Origin: Desulfarculaceae bacterium
GTDB lineage: Bacteria; Desulfobacterota; Desulfarculia; Desulfarculales; Desulfarculaceae
Assembly: GCA_020444545.1 (NCBI GenBank)
Contig: JAHLKT010000004.1
Span: 620,001 to 684,000 of the forward strand
Length of the DNA stretch: 64,000 nt
Reading direction: 5' to 3'
In this document: positions 39,609 through 47,093 of the stretch, one piece after another
How the letters are laid out: each line of letters starts with the position of its first letter
Position numbering within the stretch: the stretch's first letter is position 1
Notes under the pieces: model-generated
Databases searched by the model: none
The model's input: the letters and a program-made list of their open reading frames with translations, nothing else
What the model was told of the DNA's origin: nothing
Program-made: the position numbers and the translations under genes

Positions 39609-41021
39609 ATGAGTAAAGACAAGTGCGACATAGGGGTCATCGGCCTGGGCAACATGGGCCGCAACCTGGTGCTCAACCTGGCGGACAAGGGCTTCTCCGT
39701 GGCGGTGTACAACCGCACCACGGAAAAGACCGACGAGTTCATGAGCTCGGACGCGGGCGGCCGCGCCATCCAGGCGGGGCGCACCCCGGCCGAGTTCGTT
39801 GAGCTCTTGGCCAAGCCGCGCGCGGCCCTGCTCATCGTGTCCGCCGGCAAGGCGGTGGACGCGGTGATCGGCGAGCTGACCCCGCTCATGGAGCAGGACG
39901 ACCTGATCATCGACGGGGGCAACTCCCACTTCATCGACACCGACCGCCGCGCCGGGGAGGTGGAGGCCAAGGGCCTGGCCTACCTGGGCATGGGCATCTC
40001 CGGCGGCGAAGAGGGCGCCCGGCGCGGGCCCAGCCTCATGCCCGGCGGGCACCAGGCGGCCTATGAGCGGGTGGCCAACATTCTGCGCAAAACGGCGGCC
40101 CAGGTGGAGGGCGATCCCTGCGTGGCCTATTTGGGCAAGGGCTCGGCCGGGCACTACGTGAAGATGGTGCACAACGGCATCGAGTACGCCTTCATGCAGC
40201 TCATTTCCGAGAGCTACGACCTGATGCACCGGGGCCTGGGCCTGGCCCCGCCCGAGCTGCACCAGGTTTACCAAGGATGGAACGAGGGCGAGCTGGGTTC
40301 TTATCTATTGGAGATCACCACCGACATCTTCACGGTCAAGGACCCGGATACGGGTAACTATTTGGTGGACATGATCCGCGACCGGGCCCGGCAAAAGGGA
40401 ACCGGCAAGTGGACCACCGACGACGCCTTGGATTTGCAGGTGCCCACCCCGGCCATCGACGCGGCGGTGATCATGCGCAACCTCTCCACCCACGACCGCC
40501 TGCGCGGGGAGCTGGCCAAAAGCCTGGGCCCGGCCGGCAAGCTGGCGGCCGGGCGGGACGAGTTCGTGCCCCTGCTGGGCGAGGCGCTCTACGCCGGGCT
40601 GATCCTGGCCTTCAGCCAGGGCATGTCGCTCATGGCCGCCGCCTCGGCTCAGCGCGGCTACGGCCTCAACCTGGAGGACGTGTGCCGCATCTGGCGGGGC
40701 GGCTGCATCATCCGGGCGCGCCTCTTGGAGCGCCTGCGCCAGGCCTACTCCGCCCGCCCCGCCCTGGAGTCGCTGCTCTTGGACCCCGAGCTGGGGCCCG
40801 AGGTGATGCGGCGCGCCCAGGGCCTCCGGGCCGTGGTGAGCGCCGCGGCCCAGGCCGGGCTGCCCGCGCCGGGCTTCATGGCCTCGCTGGGCTATCTGGA
40901 CGCCATGCGCTCCGGCCGCCTGCCCACCAACCTGGTGCAGGCGCAGCGCGACTTCTTCGGCGGGCACACCTTCGAGCGCATCGACCGCGAGGGGATCTTC
41001 CATCACATTTGGCAGGATTGA
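39609..41021 (+). CDS. gnd: 6-phosphogluconate dehydrogenase (decarboxylating)
   Basis: A 470-residue enzyme converting 6-phosphogluconate to ribulose-5-phosphate with NADP reduction. The Rossmann loop GLGNMGRNLVLNLADKGF is at residues about 12-29 and the next strand reads NRTTEK. The active-site region has GGEEGARRGPSLMPGG and GKGSAGHYVKMVHNGIEY with the catalytic lysine. The C-terminal NLVQAQRDFFGGHTFERID tail completes the neighbouring subunit's site. Full length for the long decarboxylating form. Confidence 0.96.
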   Translation: MSKDKCDIGVIGLGNMGRNLVLNLADKGFSVAVYNRTTEKTDEFMSSDAGGRAIQAGRTPAEFVELLAKPRAALLIVSAGKAVDAVIGELTPLMEQDDLIIDGGNSHFIDTDRRAGEVEAKGLAYLGMGISGGEEGARRGPSLMPGGHQAAYERVANILRKTAAQVEGDPCVAYLGKGSAGHYVKMVHNGIEYAFMQLISESYDLMHRGLGLAPPELHQVYQGWNEGELGSYLLEITTDIFTVKDPDTGNYLVDMIRDRARQKGTGKWTTDDALDLQVPTPAIDAAVIMRNLSTHDRLRGELAKSLGPAGKLAAGRDEFVPLLGEALYAGLILAFSQGMSLMAAASAQRGYGLNLEDVCRIWRGGCIIRARLLERLRQAYSARPALESLLLDPELGPEVMRRAQGLRAVVSAAAQAGLPAPGFMASLGYLDAMRSGRLPTNLVQAQRDFFGGHTFERIDREGIFHHIWQD

Positions 41022-41032
41022 CGAGGCAGGGC

Positions 41033-42586
41033 ATGAGCACGCGGGAAATACCGGAACCGACCATCTTCACCATCTTCGGCGCGGCCGGCGATCTGGCCTG
41101 GCGCAAGCTTATCCCGGCCCTCTACGACCTGTTCCTGGACGGCTGGCTGCCCGACAAGTTCAGCATCCTGGGCATGGGGCATCTGCACACCCCGGTGGAC
41201 AAGTACATGGCGCATCTGCGCGAGGGGGTGGATCAGAACTCGCGCCTGGGCAAGAGCAAGAAGGGCGACTGGACCAAGTTCGCGGCGCATCTGGATTTCC
41301 TGGAAGCGGACCTGGGCCAGAAAAAGGCCTACGCCGAGCTGAGCCAGCGCCTGGACCAGATCGAGGAGAAATGGGAAGCCTCGGCCCAGCGGGTGTTCTA
41401 TCTTGCCATGCCGCCCTCCATGATCGGGCCCATCAGCCAGGGCCTGGCCAAGGCCAAGCTGAACCAGAACCGGGAGCGCGCCCGCATCGTGGTGGAGAAG
41501 CCCTTTGGCTCGGACCTGGCCTCGGCCCGCAAGCTCAACCAGCTCCTGGCCAAGATATTCGACGAGAACCAGATCTTCCGAATAGACCATTTCCTGGGCC
41601 GCGAGACGGTGCAGAACATTCTGGCCTTCCGCCTGGCCAACACCATGTTCGAGCCCATTTGGAACCAGCACTACATCGACCATGTGCAGATCAACGTGCC
41701 CGAGGAGCTGGGCGTGGAGCACCGGGGGCATTACTACGAAAAGGCCGGAGCCCTGCGCGACATGATCCAGAACCACCTGTTGCAGATACTCTGCCTGGTG
41801 GCCATGGAAGCGCCCATCACCTTTGACGACAACGAGGTGCGCAACAAGAAGGTGGACGTGCTGCACGCCATCCGGCGCATCCCCCACGACCAGGTGCACG
41901 AGTACGCGGTGCGCGGCCAATACGGCGGCGGCTGGCTGGAGGGCGAGCACGTTGAGGGCTACCGCCAGGAGCCCAATGTGGACCCCGAGTCGCTCACCGA
42001 GACCTACGCGGCGGTGAAGCTATACGTGGACAATTGGCGCTGGCAGGGGGTGCCCTTTTATCTGCGCACCGGCAAGCGACTGGCCAAGCGGGTCACCGAG
42101 GTCTCCATCCAGTTCCGGCCGGTGCCCCATCAGACCTTCCCGCCCCGCGCCTTGCAGGGCCGCCAGCCCAACCGGCTGATCATCGCCATCCAGCCCGAGG
42201 AGGGAATCCTGCTGCGCTTCGAGTCCAAGCAGCCCGGCCCCTCCCTGCACCTGGCGCCGGTGATGATGCAGTTTTTCTATAAGGAGGCCTTCCACGCCAA
42301 GCCGGCCGCGCCCTATGAGACCCTGCTGTTGGACATCATGCGCGGCGACGCCACCCTGTTCATGCGGGCCGACCAGGCCGAGGCCGCCTGGCAGGTGATC
42401 CAGCCCATCCTGGACGCCTGGGGCGAGCAGCGGCCCACCGACTTTCCCAATTACCAGGCCGGTTCCTGGGGGCCCGAGGAGGCCGAGGTGCTCATCGCCC
42501 GCGACGGCCGCACCTGGGCGATGCCCACCATCCTGCAATGTCAGGAAGACCTGGCCACCTGCCGGGTGCACTCGGTTGACGATTAG
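41033..42586 (+). CDS. zwf: Glucose-6-phosphate 1-dehydrogenase
   Basis: A 517-residue NADP-linked dehydrogenase, first oxidative step of the pentose phosphate pathway. The coenzyme loop GAAGDLAWRKL is at residues about 15-25 and the substrate motif RIDHFLGRETVQN at about 184. EKPFG and DMIQNHLLQ are also conserved. ATG at 41033 follows GAGGCAGG. It closes the tkt-HAD-gnd-zwf operon, and its TAG interleaves with the TAA of the convergent methyltransferase gene. Confidence 0.96.
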   Translation: MSTREIPEPTIFTIFGAAGDLAWRKLIPALYDLFLDGWLPDKFSILGMGHLHTPVDKYMAHLREGVDQNSRLGKSKKGDWTKFAAHLDFLEADLGQKKAYAELSQRLDQIEEKWEASAQRVFYLAMPPSMIGPISQGLAKAKLNQNRERARIVVEKPFGSDLASARKLNQLLAKIFDENQIFRIDHFLGRETVQNILAFRLANTMFEPIWNQHYIDHVQINVPEELGVEHRGHYYEKAGALRDMIQNHLLQILCLVAMEAPITFDDNEVRNKKVDVLHAIRRIPHDQVHEYAVRGQYGGGWLEGEHVEGYRQEPNVDPESLTETYAAVKLYVDNWRWQGVPFYLRTGKRLAKRVTEVSIQFRPVPHQTFPPRALQGRQPNRLIIAIQPEEGILLRFESKQPGPSLHLAPVMMQFFYKEAFHAKPAAPYETLLLDIMRGDATLFMRADQAEAAWQVIQPILDAWGEQRPTDFPNYQAGSWGPEEAEVLIARDGRTWAMPTILQCQEDLATCRVHSVDD

Positions 42587-43155
42587 TCTCTCCGCGCCGC
42601 GCCCACCATGCCCCACCAAGGTTTCTCCTGGCAGGCCACAAGGCTGAGGCCTGATTGGGCCAGGCCCTGGCGCAGCTCCGCACTGCGGAAGCGGTCTTCA
42701 GTGGGGTGGCGCAGGATGTGGCGCACCAGGGGGTTCAGATAGGTGGCGGGGTAATACTCTTCTATATAGTAGATGCCGCCGGGCTTGAGCACCCGGGCCA
42801 CCTCGTGGAGAGCCCTCCGCCAGTCGGGCACGTGGTGCAAGAAGCCGAAGCCGAACACCGCGTCCAGGCAGGCGCTGCGTAGCGGCAGGGCCTCGGCGTC
42901 GCCCACCAGGGCCAGGTTGCCGCGTTGCCGGGCCAGGCGGGCCATGGCCAGGTCCAGGTCCAGCAGGTATAGCCGGCCCGGCGTGAAAGCGGCCCGCAAC
43001 AGCTTGGCCCCCTCCCCCCGGCCGCAGCCTATCTCCAGAACCTCCGCGCCCGGCGGCAGCGCGGCCATGGCCCTCATGCGGCCCAGCACCCGGCGCTGCA
43101 AGGCCAGGCGCAGCGGGCTGTTGACCATCCAGCGCTCGGCCAGGTTGAGCTTCAC
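42583..43155 (-). CDS. Class I SAM-dependent methyltransferase
   Basis: A 190-residue methyltransferase with motif I EVLEIGCGRGEGAKLL (about residues 36-51), an acidic LLDLDL at motif II, and post-motif HHVPDWRRALHEVARVLKPGG. The GTG start at 43155 overlaps the stop of ubiE (GTGA), so the two are coupled. Product unknown; coupling to ubiE suggests a lipid or quinone substrate. An in-frame extension upstream to 43407 is inside ubiE and not credible. Confidence 0.85.
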   Translation of the reverse strand: MKLNLAERWMVNSPLRLALQRRVLGRMRAMAALPPGAEVLEIGCGRGEGAKLLRAAFTPGRLYLLDLDLAMARLARQRGNLALVGDAEALPLRSACLDAVFGFGFLHHVPDWRRALHEVARVLKPGGIYYIEEYYPATYLNPLVRHILRHPTEDRFRSAELRQGLAQSGLSLVACQEKPWWGMVGAARRD

Positions 43156-43904
43156 GGTTTCACCGCCTGGTGGATGCAGGCAATGCCCAGGCTGAGCCGT
43201 TGCCAGGACACCCGCGCGAAGCCGGCTTCCTCGATTATGCGGCCCAGCCCTTCCGGGCCGGGAAAGCGCCTTATGGTGCCGGTCAAGTGGGAGTAGGTGC
43301 GCCAGGAGCCGGTGAAGACCCGCCCCACCAGGGGCATCATGAGCGCCGAATATAAATCGTAGAGCCGGGCGAAGCCTTCCGGCCTGGGCCGCGAGAACTC
43401 CAGGCACACCAGGCGGCCGCCGGGCTTGAGCACCCGGGCCATCTCGCGGAAGCCTTGGGCCATGTCCCCCAGGTTGCGCACCCCGAAGCCCACCATGACC
43501 CCGTCCAGGCTCGCGTCGGCCAGGGCCAGGCGGTGGGCGTCCCCCCGCGCGAATTGCACCCCGCGCCCATGCGGGCTGCGCGCGGCCTTGGCGCGGCCCA
43601 AGGAGAGCATGGCCTGGTTGAGGTCGTAGACCACCACGCTGCCCGAGGAGCGGCGGCGCTGGGCCAAGAGGGCCAGGTCCGCGGTGCCCCCGCAGATATC
43701 GGCCAGGCGCTGGCCGGGGCGCGAATCCAGGGCGGCCACGGCCCGGATTTTCCAGGCATGGTGCAGCCCCAGGCTCATGATGCTGTTGGCCAGGTCGTAG
43801 TGCTTGGCCACCGCGTCGAAGTGGGCCTGCACCAGGGCGCGGTGCTCCCGGGGGCCGGGGTCCGCCGCAGCTGGGGGCCGTATGAATGAAACTGGGCTGG
43901 CCAT
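43152..43904 (-). CDS. ubiE: Demethylmenaquinone/ubiquinone C-methyltransferase (UbiE/MenG)
   Basis: A 250-residue methyltransferase for the last step of menaquinone (or a C-methylation of ubiquinone). HFDAVAKHYDLANSIMSLGLHHAWK and the SAM loop ADICGGTADLAL match UbiE, as do VGFGVRNLGDMAQGFREMARVLKPGG and the C-terminal GIACIHQAVKP. In an anaerobe menaquinone is the likelier substrate. Starts 3 bases after the GH63-DUF547 gene. Confidence 0.92.
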   Translation of the reverse strand: MASPVSFIRPPAAADPGPREHRALVQAHFDAVAKHYDLANSIMSLGLHHAWKIRAVAALDSRPGQRLADICGGTADLALLAQRRRSSGSVVVYDLNQAMLSLGRAKAARSPHGRGVQFARGDAHRLALADASLDGVMVGFGVRNLGDMAQGFREMARVLKPGGRLVCLEFSRPRPEGFARLYDLYSALMMPLVGRVFTGSWRTYSHLTGTIRRFPGPEGLGRIIEEAGFARVSWQRLSLGIACIHQAVKP

Positions 43905-43907
43905 GGC

Positions 43908-46082
43908 CTAACGGTTCAGGTGCCAGTCGTGGAAAAGATACTCCACCCGCATCTTGTCCAAGTTGGCCAACAGATAGGTCTTGCGATCGCTATCGGGCAT
44001 GAGCCCGGCCACGAAGGAGAGCAGCCCCGCCTGGCCGCCGAAATCATCCACGTACCAGGAGAACACCTCGGCCATGGCCACCCGGTTCTCTTCCGGGTCC
44101 ACCAGCACCTCGGAGCTCACATAGGACGTGGCCGCCTCCTTGAGCTGCTCCTCCAGGTTAGCTGCTTGGTAAAAGCTGAGCTTGGGGCAGGAGCGGGCCC
44201 CGCAGGCCAGGGTGAAGTGCACCCTGAGGTCCGGGGGTTCCAGGCAATAGCGCCGCCGCGCGTCCCAGGGCAGGAAGGGCGGCAGCAAATGATGGGGCGC
44301 GCGCCGGTTGCCCCGCAGGATGCCGTGGGCCATGTCGGTGAGGCTGTAGCGGCGGCCGCCTACCTGGTAGGCCAGGCGGTCGAAGAAGTCGGGCACCTCG
44401 CGCACCGAGTTCTTGGGCTTCAGCTCGATCACCCCGTGGATCACCAGCATGTTGAACAGGTTGATCCAAAAGGCCTTGGCCTGGTCGCCCTTGCCCAGGG
44501 AGGCGGGGTCCAGCCCGGGCAGCAGGGACACCGCTTCCAGGTAGCGCCGGAACTGCTCTGAATGGGCGATGCCCGCGTAGTCCACCGTGCCGCGAATGCC
44601 GTCGAAATAGGCTTCGGCCAGCTCGCCGATGGCCCGGTTCACCGCCTTGGCCGGGTCGTCGTTGGTCTGTCGCGGTGCCTGGCCCGTGTGGTTGAGCACC
44701 CGGGTGTGGCCCAAACGGCCGCCCAGCACGATGCCCGGCAAATGGGGTTCCGCGTCATCCTGGCGATAGTAGTCGCTGAGCACGTCGATGAACAGGGCCG
44801 CGCTCCAGGAAAACTGCTTGGAGCCCAGGCCCTGGCCCTTGCGCGAATCGTAATACTCCCTAAAGCCGAAGCGGGCGGCCAGCTCCAGGATGTCCTTGCG
44901 CATGAGCTGAGCCTCGAAGAAAAAGCCGTACTCCTCCAGGCCCTGGGCCAGCATCCAGTTGATGTTGAGCCACACCGGGCCGCGCCAGTAGTTGACCTCG
45001 CTGTAGCCCTCGGCGGTCATGTCGTAGTCCGGGATGGTGAAGCAGTTGCCCTGGCGCAGGCCGCAGAAGCTCACCGAGTCCATCTGCTGGAAAAGGCGTT
45101 CGCTCTTGTCGCGGCTGATCACCCCGGCGTAGAGCGGCATGAAGCCCATGGCCGTGGGGCTGTCCAAAAAGCGCCCGGCCCGGAGATCGTAGGACTCGAA
45201 GCGGCCGTAGTCTTGCGACCACAGCTTTTCCCGGATGCCCTTTCCGGTCTGCTGGAACCACTCCTCGATCTCGCCCTGGTCCTGGCCCAGAATGCCCGCG
45301 ATCTCCTTGAGGGCCCGGTTGTCGCGGCACAGGATGCTGTTGAAGCCGATGTCCTGCACCAGAAAGGGGCACTCTTGCTGGATGGCCTTCTCGTCGTACT
45401 TGAGCCGCCGGAAGAGGTCCACCAGATAGACGTAGCGGTCGTAGTCCTGGTCCGTGGGCCGCTGCTTGGCGTCCACCCCCTTGTCCAGGTCCTTGCGCTG
45501 GAAAGGCGGCAGGGAAACCTTGCTCAGGTCGATGGCCTCCAAGGGAACGTCCCAGGCCGGGGCATTGTCCCGCCCCGACTCCCAGGGATGGCGAATGTAG
45601 ACCAGGCCCTCGCGGCCGGGGTCGCGCTCCCGGTAGAAGTAGCGGTGCCCGGCCAGGAGCTTGGGGAACATCTCGGCCAAAAAGCGGCGGCTGTCCTCGC
45701 GGTCCTGGCTGAGGCGGTGCAGACGCAGGCAGGCCACGGCGTGCAGGGGCGGCATGGTGATGCCGCTGGTCTGGCGGCCGCCGGGGCACTGCCAGAAGTC
45801 CGGCTCCGGGAAGTAGCCCCCCAGGCGTTGGGGGTTGAACACGATGTGGGGCACCATGCCGTCCGGCCACTGCCCGGCGAACAAATGCCGCAACTCCTCC
45901 CGGCCCCGTTGGGGATCGTAGTTGGCGTAGCCGATGGCGATGAAGGCCGAGTCCCAGTTCCACTGGTGGGGGTACAGGCCCCTGGCCGGGCGGGTGTAGC
46001 CCTGCATCCAGTTGCCCGCCAAAACCTCCTTGGCCTGGTCCAAATGCTCCTCAAAGGGTCGTTGCGGCGAAAATAAACTCAT
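43908..46082 (-). CDS. GH63-like glycosidase fused to a DUF547 domain
   Basis: A 724-residue two-domain protein without a signal peptide. Residues about 1-445 form an (alpha/alpha)6 glycosidase of the GH63 type like mannosylglycerate/glucosylglycerate hydrolases: PHQWNWDSAFIAIGYANYDP, WESGRDNAPAWD with candidate acid D172, and REYYDSRKGQGLGSKQFSWSAAL with candidate base E409. Residues about 490-724 are DUF547, with DQAKAFWINLFNMLVIHGVI at 533-552 and TLACGARSCPKL around 624-635. DUF547 is normally a separate protein. The ATG at 46082 is preceded by GGGAGAGG. First gene of an operon with ubiE and a methyltransferase. A compatible-solute glycoside is a plausible substrate. Confidence 0.85.
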   Translation of the reverse strand: MSLFSPQRPFEEHLDQAKEVLAGNWMQGYTRPARGLYPHQWNWDSAFIAIGYANYDPQRGREELRHLFAGQWPDGMVPHIVFNPQRLGGYFPEPDFWQCPGGRQTSGITMPPLHAVACLRLHRLSQDREDSRRFLAEMFPKLLAGHRYFYRERDPGREGLVYIRHPWESGRDNAPAWDVPLEAIDLSKVSLPPFQRKDLDKGVDAKQRPTDQDYDRYVYLVDLFRRLKYDEKAIQQECPFLVQDIGFNSILCRDNRALKEIAGILGQDQGEIEEWFQQTGKGIREKLWSQDYGRFESYDLRAGRFLDSPTAMGFMPLYAGVISRDKSERLFQQMDSVSFCGLRQGNCFTIPDYDMTAEGYSEVNYWRGPVWLNINWMLAQGLEEYGFFFEAQLMRKDILELAARFGFREYYDSRKGQGLGSKQFSWSAALFIDVLSDYYRQDDAEPHLPGIVLGGRLGHTRVLNHTGQAPRQTNDDPAKAVNRAIGELAEAYFDGIRGTVDYAGIAHSEQFRRYLEAVSLLPGLDPASLGKGDQAKAFWINLFNMLVIHGVIELKPKNSVREVPDFFDRLAYQVGGRRYSLTDMAHGILRGNRRAPHHLLPPFLPWDARRRYCLEPPDLRVHFTLACGARSCPKLSFYQAANLEEQLKEAATSYVSSEVLVDPEENRVAMAEVFSWYVDDFGGQAGLLSFVAGLMPDSDRKTYLLANLDKMRVEYLFHDWHLNR

Positions 46083-46275
46083 CCCTCTCCCGGCATGTCT
46101 GGAGTGCGAACCTGGCCTTATTATGCCTGTCCCGTGCGCCTCAAAGCCAATCCAGCCCGGCGGGAAGGGACTAAGGCGCGATTTTTTGCCCTTAAATACC
46201 CTAAGCCCGGCGCGGACGGGGGGCTGGCCGCGGCTGAACCGCGTTCATTACCCGGCCCGATGTGTAACATTTATT
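46083..46275. other. Non-coding gap upstream of the GH63-DUF547 gene
   Basis: Together with the promoter and leader to its right this makes a 379-base space between divergent genes. I see no gene, RNA or strong promoter in this part. It is more AT-rich than its surroundings and contains ATTTTTTG and TTAAATA runs. Confidence 0.5.
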
Positions 46276-46304
46276 TTGCCTCTTAAATACGCTTTCCTTA
46301 GAAT
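46276..46304 (+). promoter_or_regulatory. Probable sigma-70-type promoter of the small secreted protein gene
   Basis: TTGCCT (46276-46281), a 17-base spacer and TAGAAT (46299-46304). Transcription would start near 46311, leaving a leader of about 150 bases. Confidence 0.6.
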
Positions 46305-46310
46305 TAATAA

Positions 46311-46461
46311 ATAAAGAGTGATCCGCCATCGAGCGGCCGTGCCCGGCGGGCCGCGCGAGACGGAGTGAAATAGTCTGCCATGTTTAACGGTTTTCTTAAG
46401 TACCAGCTTTATCGAAAAGCTGGAGCAACTCAACCAGCGGTAGTAAAGGACGGATGAATCG
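46311..46461 (+). promoter_or_regulatory. Long structured 5' leader, possible cis-regulatory RNA
   Basis: About 150 bases between the predicted start and the ATG. It can form GCGGCC/GGCCGC (46333-46338 with 46349-46354) and CCAGCTTT/AAAGCTGG (46403-46410 with 46416-46423, 5-base loop). The ribosome site AAAGGA is about 12 bases before the ATG. No T-run follows either hairpin. It does not match a riboswitch consensus I can recall. Confidence 0.35.
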
Positions 46462-46899
46462 ATGAAAAAGAGCTTTTTGGTATTTGCCTTGATCGCGGTG
46501 ATGGCTTTGGCGATTCCTCTTATGGCTCAGGCTGAAGCCAAGCCCGATGCCACGGTGCAGTTCAAGACCCACAACGTGGCGGTGGGCGTGGGCGTCAGCT
46601 GGGGCGACGGCACCCTGACCTACAAAGGCAAAGAGTACAAGTTCAGCATCGATGGCCTTAGCCTGGTGGACCTGGGCGTGGGCGACGTGGAGGCCAAGGG
46701 CAACGTCTACAACCTGAAGAAGGTGGAAGACTTCGCGGGCACCTACTCCTCGGTCAAGGCCGGCGCGGCCTTTGGCAAGGGCGTGGCCGCCGAGCAGCTG
46801 ATCAACGATGCCGGCGTGAAGATGAACCTGACCGCCAAGCAGCAGGGCGCGCGCCTGACCCTGGCCCCCGGCGGCATGAAGATCAAGCTCAAGAAGTAG
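46462..46899 (+). CDS. Small secreted protein of unknown function (DUF1134/EipA-like)
   Basis: A 145-residue protein with an N-terminal signal peptide (MKKSFLVFALIAVMALAIPL, cleavage after AQA at about 24). The mature part is rich in glycine and beta-strand patterns: GVGVSWGDGTLTYKGKEYKF, GDVEAKGNVYNLKKVEDFAG and GGMKIKLKK at the end. The GTLTYKGKxYxF and VYNLKxxxDFAGTY pattern resembles a family of small exported proteins around DUF1134/EipA, an assignment from memory. Likely periplasmic. A monocistronic unit with its own promoter and a strong terminator, consistent with high expression. Confidence 0.8.
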   Translation: MKKSFLVFALIAVMALAIPLMAQAEAKPDATVQFKTHNVAVGVGVSWGDGTLTYKGKEYKFSIDGLSLVDLGVGDVEAKGNVYNLKKVEDFAGTYSSVKAGAAFGKGVAAEQLINDAGVKMNLTAKQQGARLTLAPGGMKIKLKK

Positions 46900-46938
46900 C
46901 GTCCGGGGCCCTGCGGCCCTTTTCCCAAGCCTGATCAG

Positions 46939-46984
46939 GCCGGGACCGCAACACCCGCGAGGGTAGTGCGGTCCCGGCTTTTTT
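46939..46984 (+). terminator. Strong Rho-independent terminator after the secreted protein gene
   Basis: GCCGGGACCGCA (46939-46950) pairs perfectly with TGCGGTCCCGGC (46967-46978), followed by TTTTTT. The loop holds a small inner ACCC/GGGT hairpin. Confidence 0.92.
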
Positions 46985-47008
46985 CTCCCGCCCCGGCGGC
47001 GCGGCCAC

Positions 47009-47047
47009 GAAAAAAGAGCGGCCGGGGCTGTCACCCCAACCGCTCTT
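47009..47047 (-). terminator. Rho-independent terminator of gdhA
   Basis: On the minus strand AAGAGCGG pairs with CCGCTCTT followed by TTTT, with an inner GGGG/CCCC pair extending the stem. It lies 46 bases beyond the gdhA stop and faces the terminator of the convergent gene. Confidence 0.88.
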
Positions 47048-47049
47048 GA

Positions 47050-47085
47050 ATGCCGGCCGCCGCGCCCAAAAACGGCGGCCGGCAT
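47050..47085. repeat. 13-bp perfect inverted repeat between gdhA and its terminator
   Basis: ATGCCGGCCGCCG (47050-47062) pairs with CGGCGGCCGGCAT (47073-47085) around a 10-base loop. It lies directly after the gdhA stop and before the T-run terminator, so the gdhA message would end in two tandem hairpins. Confidence 0.7.
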
Positions 47086-47093
47086 GTATCCCC

